NCBI GenBank assembly: GCA_036518955.1
Contig: DATDMG010000252.1
Location: 1-19,671 of the forward strand
Origin: DATDMG01 sp036518955
Lineage (GTDB): Bacteria > Actinomycetota > Actinomycetes > Actinomycetales > Kineosporiaceae
Reading direction: 5' to 3'
DNA length: 19,671 bases
The notes beneath the pieces were generated by a model, which was not told where the DNA came from, did no database searches, and saw only the letters and a program-made list of their open reading frames with translations. The translations under genes and the position numbers were made by a program. Each line of letters begins with the position of its first letter. Positions within the stretch are counted from its first letter, which is position 1. Shown piece by piece: positions 14,431-19,671 of the stretch.

Positions 14431-15630
14431 ATGCAGCCTGCGCTGCGGTCGACCCCCGAGGCCAGGACGGGTCGTCCGGCGGTGTCCGGGGCTGATCGGC
14501 CCCCGACGCACTCCCGCCGCGCCCGGGCCGCGCGGCGGCGGGTCGCGCTGGCCGCTGCCGTGCTCGCCCTGCTGGTGCCCTTCGGGCTGGCGCTGGGCCT
14601 GTCCTGGGCCACCACGGGCGCCCAGCTGGACGCCGCCGAGCTGGAGCGGGAGGGCGGCCACCTGCTGCGCCCGCTGGTCCGGCTGGTGGCGGTGACGGTC
14701 GACGCGCAGAGCGCCGCCGTGGCCGGTGCGATCATGAACGTGGCCGCGGTCCGGTCGGCCCTGCGCGAGGTGGACACCGCGCAGGCGCTGGTGGACGGCG
14801 CCCTCGGCACCTCCCGACGGTGGGCCGACCTGCGCTCCCGGGTCGAGGACCTGCTGGCCACCGCCCCGCGCGGACCGGTCGCCTACACCCGGTTCTCGAC
14901 CGTGGTGCACCTGCAGACCGCACTGGTCACGGCGATCGGCGACGCGTCCGGGCTGGTTCTCGACCAACACCTGGACGCCTCCTACCTGCTGGACACCGCC
15001 CTGGTCCGGGCCCCGGACGTCCTGGTCAGCGCGGGCCGGGCGGGCGATCTGACGTTCCTCGCCGAGCGCCGGGGACCCTCGTCCGGGAGCGGGTCGCTGC
15101 CGTCCGCGGTCGCCTTCACCACGGTACGGGTGGAGGCGGACGCGATGGACGAGGGCCTGCGCAAGAGTTTCGCCAGCACCACCAGCCGGTCACTCGGCCC
15201 GGGACTGCTGACCCAGCTGGACAGCCTGCAGAGCGCGGTCGCCCAGTTCGCCCCGCCCCTGGCCGCCGTCGGCGCGGACCCGTCAGCCCGCAGCTCGTCC
15301 GAGGTGGGGCCGGCGCGCGGCGCTGTCCGGGACGCGGTCGTGGCGCTCGAGTCCGCTGCGCTCGACCAGTTCGACCGGCTGCTCGACCAGCGGGTCCGCT
15401 CCGCCCGGGACACCCGCCACCTGCTGCTCCTGTCCACCGTGGCCGGGCTGGTCGCTGCCGGCGTGGCCTGGGTGCTGGGCCTGCGACGCGAACCGGCGCC
15501 CCCGCAGCGGGTGCCCGTGGACGGCGACCCGCTCGGCGCCGACCCGCCGGACGGCGTCCGGACCGACCCAGGCCCGACGGACGACGGTTCGGCCGGGGCC
15601 GGATCGGCTCACCAAGGCAGCTCGCCGTGA
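14431..15630 (+). CDS. receptor-only membrane protein heading the conservon operon
   Basis: This 399-residue protein has a basic cytoplasmic head of about 37 residues, a membrane segment (38-60), a largely helical extracytoplasmic domain (61-328), a second membrane segment (330-350) and a Pro/Asp/Gly-rich tail of about 49 residues. No HAMP, kinase or other output domain is present. The segment DASGLVLDQHLDASYLLDTA and RAPDVLVSAGR is a form of the LxLDxxLDxxYLxDxxxxRxP motif found in sensor domains of many histidine kinases and diguanylate cyclases. ATG at 14431 is chosen for its GGGGGAGGAA site five bases upstream; in-frame starts further up (14284, 14386) lack this and precede a leader with repeats. 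The stop overlaps the next gene's GTG in GTGA, implying coupled translation. I infer a signal-sensing partner of the kinase-like protein; the ligand is unknown. Confidence 0.78.
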   Translation: MQPALRSTPEARTGRPAVSGADRPPTHSRRARAARRRVALAAAVLALLVPFGLALGLSWATTGAQLDAAELEREGGHLLRPLVRLVAVTVDAQSAAVAGAIMNVAAVRSALREVDTAQALVDGALGTSRRWADLRSRVEDLLATAPRGPVAYTRFSTVVHLQTALVTAIGDASGLVLDQHLDASYLLDTALVRAPDVLVSAGRAGDLTFLAERRGPSSGSGSLPSAVAFTTVRVEADAMDEGLRKSFASTTSRSLGPGLLTQLDSLQSAVAQFAPPLAAVGADPSARSSSEVGPARGAVRDAVVALESAALDQFDRLLDQRVRSARDTRHLLLLSTVAGLVAAGVAWVLGLRREPAPPQRVPVDGDPLGADPPDGVRTDPGPTDDGSAGAGSAHQGSSP

Positions 15631-17873
15631 TCCTCGACCGGCTCTCGGTCCGGGGTCGGGTCAACCTGCTGGCTTTGATCCCGCTGCTGGTCGCGGTGCT
15701 CCTCGAGGTTCCGGTACTGACGGCCAGCGTCCACTCCGCCCGCTCGGCGTCCCGGCTGGCCCGCACCGCGGAGCTCACCCGCCAGGTGGGCCTGCTCGTG
15801 GAGCAGATCCAACTCGCCCGACTGAGTTCGCTCGCCTACCTCAGCGGCCGGACGGCGAGGCCGGAGGAGCTCGTCGGCCAGCTGCAGGACGTCGAGGACC
15901 GCCGCGCCGACCTGCTCGACCAGGTGAACCCCGGGGAGCGGCCCGCGCTCGTCACCGCCCTGGACCAGGTCCACCTGCTGGGTGGGATCAGCGGCAGCCT
16001 CTCCGGGCGGTGGCCGGACGGCGAGTCGGCCGACCGGGCGTTCACCACCCTGATCCGCCCGCTCATCGACGGCCTGGACCTCGCCCACGTCCCGGGCGAC
16101 CCCGCGCGCGTCGGCGCGTTGCAGTCGCTCGATGCCCTGCTCCGGGCGGACGAACAGGCCGACTGCCGGGCCGGCGAGCTGCTGCTCGCCGCGATCGACC
16201 CGGACCGGCGCTCCCTGGCACTGGCCGACGCGCACGACGACCAGGTGCTGCAGCAGGCCGCCACGGACTGGTTCCGCCGGCTCGCCACGCCCGACACCGA
16301 CCGGTTCTTCACGCTCGCGGACACCAGCAAGGCCGCGTCCCGGCTCACCGCCGCCGAGACCCAGCTGCGCCGCGCCGGCACCGCCCGGGTCGGCGCACCC
16401 CTGGTCGCCGAGGTCTACGCAGCCGCCCGGTCACAGACCGTGCTGCGGCAGGTCGTCGAGCTGCAGGTCGTCCGAGGGGTGGCCGCCAACGCCGAGGGCG
16501 ACCTGCGAACGGCTCGGTTCGTCAGCGTCGGGCTCGGCGGCGGCGCGCTCGTCTTCCTGATCGCCGTGCTGCTTCTGTCCGTGACGGTCGGTCGGTCGGT
16601 GTCGGCGCCGCTCCGCCGGCTCACGGACGCTGCGGGAACGGTCGCCGACCTGGCCCACGAGGAGCTGCGGCGGGTCGCGGACGAGGACGGCGAGAGCTCG
16701 ACGACACCCCGGCTCACGGCGATCCGGGTCCGCAGCCGGGACGAGATCGGCGACCTCGCGGAGGCCTTCAACCGGGTGCAGGCGACGGCCGCCGCGCTGC
16801 TGGAACGGCAGGCCCTGATCCGCCGCAACGTGGCCGCGATGTTCGCCAGCGTCGGGCGCCGCACGTCCAACCTGGTCGGCCGGCAGCTGGCGCTCATCGA
16901 CGCGTTGGAGCGCGCGGAGGAGCGCCCCGACACCCTGGCCACCCTGTACCGGCTCGACCACACCGCGACCCGGCTCCGCCGGAGCGCGAGCAGCCTGGTC
17001 GTCCTGTCCGGCGGCTCGGAGAGCCTCGGAGAGCTGCGGCCGGTGCCGGTGTGCGACCTGGTCCGCGCCGCGGTCGCCACGGTGGAGGACTACCACCGGA
17101 TCACGCTGCACCGCCTGCCGCGACGTCACGTGGTGCCGGCCGTCGTCAGTGACCTGGCGTTGTTGCTGGCGGAGTTGCTGGAGAACGCGCTGACCTTCTC
17201 GCCGCCGAGCACCACGGTCGACGTCATCGGCCGCGCCACCCACGACGGCGGCTGCCGGGTGACCATCGTCGACCGCGGGATGGGCGTGCCACCCCAACGG
17301 CTCGCCGAGGAGAACAGCCGGCTCCGTCGGCGGGAGCGGCTCGACCTGGCTCCGAGCGAGGTGCTCGGCCTGTTCGTCGTCGGCCGGATCGCCCGCCGGC
17401 ACGGGATCATGGTGCACCTGGCGCCGACCGAGCCGTCCGGCCTCACCGCCGTGGTGACGTTCCCGCCCAGCCTGCTGGTCGCGGGCACGCCGGCATCCGC
17501 ACCGGTGGCCGAACCCGCACCCACCCCAGCGATCGAGCGGGCACGCACGACGCCGGGAACACCGCCGCGTCCGGGCACCCGGGGACCCACCGACGGGCGC
17601 GGTGCGCCCGCGACGGCGGCCGGGCTGCGGCGCCGCGTCCGTGGCACCCACTGGGCGGGCACGCCGGTACCGTCGGCAGCCCACCCGCCGCCGACGGTAC
17701 CGGCGTGCCCGGGTGTGACGGCCCGGCCGGAACCGCCGGAGGCGGTCCTGGCCTGGGCGGAGGACCTCGAGGCCGCGTTCACCCGGCAGGTGGCGCCCGA
17801 CGACGTGCCCACCGAGAGGCCCGGCTGCGGCCGGGACGCCAGACAGGTAGAACGACAGGGAGAACGAGGATGA
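15627..17873 (+). CDS. sensor histidine kinase-like protein of a conservon (CvnA type)
   Basis: This 748-residue membrane protein has TM1 (about 12-33), a helical sensor domain resembling NIT domains (40-295), TM2 (302-322), HAMP (322-390) and a kinase-like module. RLDHTATRLRR contains H445 at the position of the family's conserved H-box; the ATPase part shows ELLENALTFSPP (N520), IVDRGMGV (D549, G551, G553) and a G2-like LGLFVVGRIARRHGI. From 620 to 748 it is a Pro/Ala-rich tail. In streptomycetes, Cvn proteins form membrane complexes with a roadblock protein, a DUF742 protein and a GTPase, likened to eukaryotic G-protein signalling; no response regulator is encoded here. The GTG at 15627 overlaps the previous stop; the frame is open much further upstream, but that is a shadow of the receptor gene. 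A perfect inverted repeat lies at 17656-17711 within the tail. Confidence 0.9.
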   Translation: MILDRLSVRGRVNLLALIPLLVAVLLEVPVLTASVHSARSASRLARTAELTRQVGLLVEQIQLARLSSLAYLSGRTARPEELVGQLQDVEDRRADLLDQVNPGERPALVTALDQVHLLGGISGSLSGRWPDGESADRAFTTLIRPLIDGLDLAHVPGDPARVGALQSLDALLRADEQADCRAGELLLAAIDPDRRSLALADAHDDQVLQQAATDWFRRLATPDTDRFFTLADTSKAASRLTAAETQLRRAGTARVGAPLVAEVYAAARSQTVLRQVVELQVVRGVAANAEGDLRTARFVSVGLGGGALVFLIAVLLLSVTVGRSVSAPLRRLTDAAGTVADLAHEELRRVADEDGESSTTPRLTAIRVRSRDEIGDLAEAFNRVQATAAALLERQALIRRNVAAMFASVGRRTSNLVGRQLALIDALERAEERPDTLATLYRLDHTATRLRRSASSLVVLSGGSESLGELRPVPVCDLVRAAVATVEDYHRITLHRLPRRHVVPAVVSDLALLLAELLENALTFSPPSTTVDVIGRATHDGGCRVTIVDRGMGVPPQRLAEENSRLRRRERLDLAPSEVLGLFVVGRIARRHGIMVHLAPTEPSGLTAVVTFPPSLLVAGTPASAPVAEPAPTPAIERARTTPGTPPRPGTRGPTDGRGAPATAAGLRRRVRGTHWAGTPVPSAAHPPPTVPACPGVTARPEPPEAVLAWAEDLEAAFTRQVAPDDVPTERPGCGRDARQVERQGERG
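17656..17711. repeat. perfect 22-base inverted repeat inside the kinase-like gene
   Basis: Bases 17656-17677 and 17690-17711 are exact reverse complements, separated by a 12-base loop (17678-17689). The arms begin CGGGCACGCCGGTACC and end GGTACCGGCGTGCCCG. The repeat is coding (AGTPVPSAAHPPPTVPACPG) in the Pro-rich tail of the kinase-like protein, about 160 bases before the roadblock gene start. In mRNA it would form a very stable hairpin. No T-tract follows, so a classical terminator is not indicated; an attenuating, stabilising or processing element is possible. Confidence 0.9.
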
Positions 17874-18304
17874 CTGACACCACGTCCGAGCTCAGCGAGC
17901 AGGCGAAGGACTTCACCTGGCTGCTGGCGCGGTTCGCTCACGACACCACCGGGGTCGTCGACGTCATCGCGGTGTCGTCGGACGGGCTGTTGATGGCCGC
18001 GGCCGGTGATGCCGACCGGGCGAGCAGCGACCGGCTGTCGGCGATCGTCTCGGGGATCGTCAGCCTCGCCGGAGGCGCGGGCGCGAACCACGGACTGGGG
18101 CCCTTGAACAAGGTCATCGTGGACGGCGAAGGTGGCTACCTGATCGTGATGGCGATGGGCGCGGGCGCTCTTCTCGGCGTCGTCGCGGCGCGCTCGGCCT
18201 CGCTCGGGACCGTCGCCTACGAGGCGTCGCTGTTCATCAACCGGACCAACGGCCTGCTGAACCCGCAGCTGGTCAACGAGCTGAGGAACTCGGTGAGCGG
18301 ATGA
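17870..18304 (+). CDS. roadblock/LC7 domain protein (CvnB type)
   Basis: This 144-residue protein is a single roadblock/LC7 domain. Typical segments are DFTWLLARFAHDTTGVVDVIAVSSDGLLMA (start of the fold), DRLSAIVSGIVSLAGGAG, VIVDGEGGYLIVMAMGAGALLGVVAA and the C-terminal YEASLFINRTNGLLNPQLVNELR. Such proteins act as small scaffolds or regulators of their cognate GTPase and bind the kinase-like protein in conservon complexes at the membrane. The ATG overlaps the previous stop in ATGA (17870-17873) and has GGGAG about eight bases upstream, so it can be translated by coupling or independently. Its own stop overlaps the DUF742 start in ATGA. Length and sequence are normal for the family. Confidence 0.93.
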   Translation: MTDTTSELSEQAKDFTWLLARFAHDTTGVVDVIAVSSDGLLMAAAGDADRASSDRLSAIVSGIVSLAGGAGANHGLGPLNKVIVDGEGGYLIVMAMGAGALLGVVAARSASLGTVAYEASLFINRTNGLLNPQLVNELRNSVSG

Positions 18305-18732
18305 CCGGCCGCCCCGAGGACACGCCGACGACGGGCGCGCTGGTCCGACCGTTCCTGGCCGACCCGGAGGCGCCACCCCTCGCCGGGCCGCCCGTCGCGC
18401 AAGCGCCGGTACGCCCCTTCCTGCTGACCGCGGGCCGGACCGCACCGGCCGACGAGTACCCGGTGGAGACCCAGATCGTGATCACCCGCCGCGGGGAGCG
18501 AGCCGTCGAGACCCTCACGTTCGAGTACCGGGACATCGTCGCGATATGCACCGAGCCGGTGGCCGTGGCGGAGATCGCCGCTCAGCTGGGCCTGCATCTG
18601 GGCGTGATCCGCGTGCTGGTGGCCGACCTGCAGCAGCAGGGGATGGTCACCACCCACCACCCCGAGACCGCCCCCGCGGACGACGTCGACGTGATCCAAC
18701 GGGTGATCCATGGCCTCCGCCACCGTGGCTGA
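18301..18732 (+). CDS. DUF742 protein (CvnC type)
   Basis: This 143-residue protein has the conserved DUF742 features: VRPFLLTAGRT (37-47), an ETQIVIT segment, EYRDIVAICTEPVAVAEIAAQLGLHLGVIRVLVADLQQQGMV (winged-helix-like) and a His-rich end. The winged-helix look suggests protein or DNA binding, but its role in conservons is not defined. An extra short copy of the signature, ALVRPFLADPE, precedes the true one at residues 13-23, hinting at a small internal duplication. The start ATG overlaps the roadblock stop by four bases, and the C-terminus overlaps the GTPase gene by 23 bases. Confidence 0.92.
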   Translation: MTGRPEDTPTTGALVRPFLADPEAPPLAGPPVAQAPVRPFLLTAGRTAPADEYPVETQIVITRRGERAVETLTFEYRDIVAICTEPVAVAEIAAQLGLHLGVIRVLVADLQQQGMVTTHHPETAPADDVDVIQRVIHGLRHRG

Positions 18733-19321
18733 ACCCGAGGAGCGCCGACGCCCACCCGTCGCGGTGAAGATCCTTGTCGCGGGCGGCTTCGGCGTCGGGA
18801 AGACGACCACCGTGACGACCCTCTCGGAGATCGCGCCGTTGACCACCGAGGCGGAGATGACCTCGGTCGCGGTCTGTGTCGACGACGGGTCTGCCATCCC
18901 CGGCAAGACGACGACGACGGTGGCGATGGACTTCGGCCGGATCACGATCGACTCCTCGCTCAAGCTCTACCTCTTCGGGACCCCCGGCCAGGACCGGTTC
19001 GGGTTCATGTGGGCCGACCTGGCCCGCGGCGCGCTGGGGGCGCTGGTGATGGTCGACGGCCGCCGGCTCGAAGACTGTTACGCCCCGGTGGACTACTTCG
19101 AGCGGATGGGCCTGCCCTTCGTCGTCGGGGTCAATCTGTTCGACGGGACGACGGTCCACGACCTGGAGACCATCCGCTGGGCTCTCGCCGTCGACCCGGT
19201 CGTCCCGGTGATCGCGTTCGACGCCCGGGACGCCACGTCGGCGCGGGACGCCGTCCTGGTGGTCCTCGACGAGGCGCTGGCCCGCGCGCGGCGGCGACGT
19301 CCCACCGACGTCTCGCGATGA
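18710..19321 (+). CDS. small Ras-like GTPase of the conservon (CvnD type)
   Basis: This 203-residue cytoplasmic GTP-binding protein has a P-loop GGFGVGKTT (25-33), switch II with FGTPGQDRF (89-97, Gln94 present) and the family-specific VVGVNLFDG (138-146) in place of the classic NKxD. VIAFDARDATSARDAV sits near the G5 region. In conservons it is the presumed output switch, paired with the roadblock protein. ATG at 18710 gives a 23-base overlap with DUF742; GTG at 18725 is an alternative but has no ribosome site. It is the last gene of the operon; a GC-rich hairpin follows at 19326-19381. Confidence 0.93.
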   Translation: MASATVAEPEERRRPPVAVKILVAGGFGVGKTTTVTTLSEIAPLTTEAEMTSVAVCVDDGSAIPGKTTTTVAMDFGRITIDSSLKLYLFGTPGQDRFGFMWADLARGALGALVMVDGRRLEDCYAPVDYFERMGLPFVVGVNLFDGTTVHDLETIRWALAVDPVVPVIAFDARDATSARDAVLVVLDEALARARRRRPTDVSR

Positions 19322-19325
19322 GACA

Positions 19326-19381
19326 CCCAGGCAGGCAGGTCGGGGCGGGAATCCACCGAACGGCTGACCGACCGGCCTGGG
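19326..19381 (+). terminator. possible terminator of the conservon operon
   Basis: CCCAGGC (19326-19332) pairs with GCCTGGG (19375-19381), and GGTCGG (19338-19343) pairs with CCGACC (19368-19373), leaving a 24-base loop. It begins five bases after the GTPase stop. There is no T-tract, which is usual in such GC-rich genomes. Confidence 0.35.
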
Positions 19382-19467
19382 CGCGTCACGATGTGGCGGC
19401 AGGTCCCGGAACCGATCCGGGGCGGGTGGATCGGAGATCGAGGGGTGAGCACGCTGGCTGGGGGGTC

Positions 19468-19671
19468 GTGCGCCGGCTCGGCGCGGCGGGGGCGCTCGGC
19501 GTCCTCGGCGCGCTCACCCTGCTGGGCGGCCTGCCGTCGTCCCCGGCCACTGCCCGGGCGGCTCCCCCACCTCCCGGCACCGGACAGCACCCCGGAGTGG
19601 GCCCCGCAGTACGCCCTGCCGACGCCGGCGCACGACGGGCGGCAGGTCGACATCGTGCTCAGCCCGCACCC
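19468..19671 (+). CDS. secreted PIG-L/LmbE-like deacetylase, 5' part, with apparent frameshift
   Basis: From GTG 19468 one frame encodes a clear signal peptide, MRRLGAAGALGVLGALTLL to PATARAAP. From about 19570 good coding signal moves to the next frame, which reads DSTPEWAPQYALPTPAHDG and then RQVDIVLSPHP, with every third base G or C. VLSPHP followed by DD is the metal-binding start of PIG-L/LmbE N-acetylglucosaminyl deacetylases, so the product is probably a secreted member acting on a glycan. The window ends before the DD can be seen. Removing one C from the CCCCC run at 19564-19568 would join the frames smoothly. A GTG at 19445 opens the second frame without a shift but gives no signal peptide. 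Whether the shift is real or a sequencing error cannot be told here. Confidence 0.5.
   Translation, partial: MRRLGAAGALGVLGALTLLGGLPSSPATARAAPPPPGTGQHPGVGPAVRPADAGARRAAGRHRAQPAP

Noticed and set aside
14820..15626. Upstream extension of the kinase-like protein's frame
   Set aside because: It overlaps the receptor gene in another frame and reads as Arg/Pro/Gly-rich shadow; the protein-like sequence begins at the GTG at 15627.
1..19671. tRNA, rRNA, CRISPR array or phage module
   Set aside because: I found no tRNA T-loop/acceptor pattern, no rRNA-like tract, no regularly spaced repeats of CRISPR length and no phage structural or integrase genes.

Overview
The window is very GC-rich, with GC-ending codons, GTG starts and 4-base gene overlaps throughout. 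This points to a mycelial or related actinobacterium. A four-gene 'conservon' (sensor-kinase-like protein, roadblock protein, DUF742 protein, small GTPase) fits Streptomyces, Frankia, Geodermatophilus, Cryptosporangium or Pseudonocardia relatives. The genus cannot be fixed from sequence alone.

Left part (1-9400): a possible leftward gene start at the edge is followed by a long regulatory region with short repeats and a good CRP/GlxR-type site. Next is a rightward membrane-anchored MltB-like lytic transglycosylase with a Thr/Ser stalk. Convergent to it lies a leftward 1120-residue transglutaminase-DUF2126 protein. Upstream of that, also leftward, is a compact unit: otsA (trehalose-6-phosphate synthase), otsB (trehalose-6-phosphate phosphatase) and, overlapping otsB by four bases, a membrane-anchored PQQ/BamB-like beta-propeller.

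Middle (9400-12700): about 830 bases of gene-poor DNA lead to a secreted NLP/NPP1-family protein (the necrosis- and ethylene-inducing-like cytolysin fold). Its signature heptapeptide is altered. It looks more AT-rich than its neighbours, and a decayed IS3-type transposase fragment follows it, so this is a likely accessory island. A 58-residue zinc-finger-like protein and a DUF2127 membrane protein follow.

Right part (12700-19671): a leftward rhomboid-like membrane protein and a divergent TVP38/VTT membrane protein precede the conservon operon. The operon opens with an extra, apparently receptor-only membrane protein whose stop overlaps the start of the histidine-kinase-like protein. The roadblock, DUF742 and GTPase genes then follow, each overlapping the last. 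A perfect 22-base inverted repeat sits inside the kinase-like gene, about 160 bases before the roadblock gene. The window ends in the start of a secreted PIG-L/LmbE-like deacetylase that appears to carry a frameshift.

The main candidates for undescribed biology are the receptor-only protein coupled to the conservon, the long intragenic inverted repeat in that operon, and the variant NLP gene beside a mobile-element relic.
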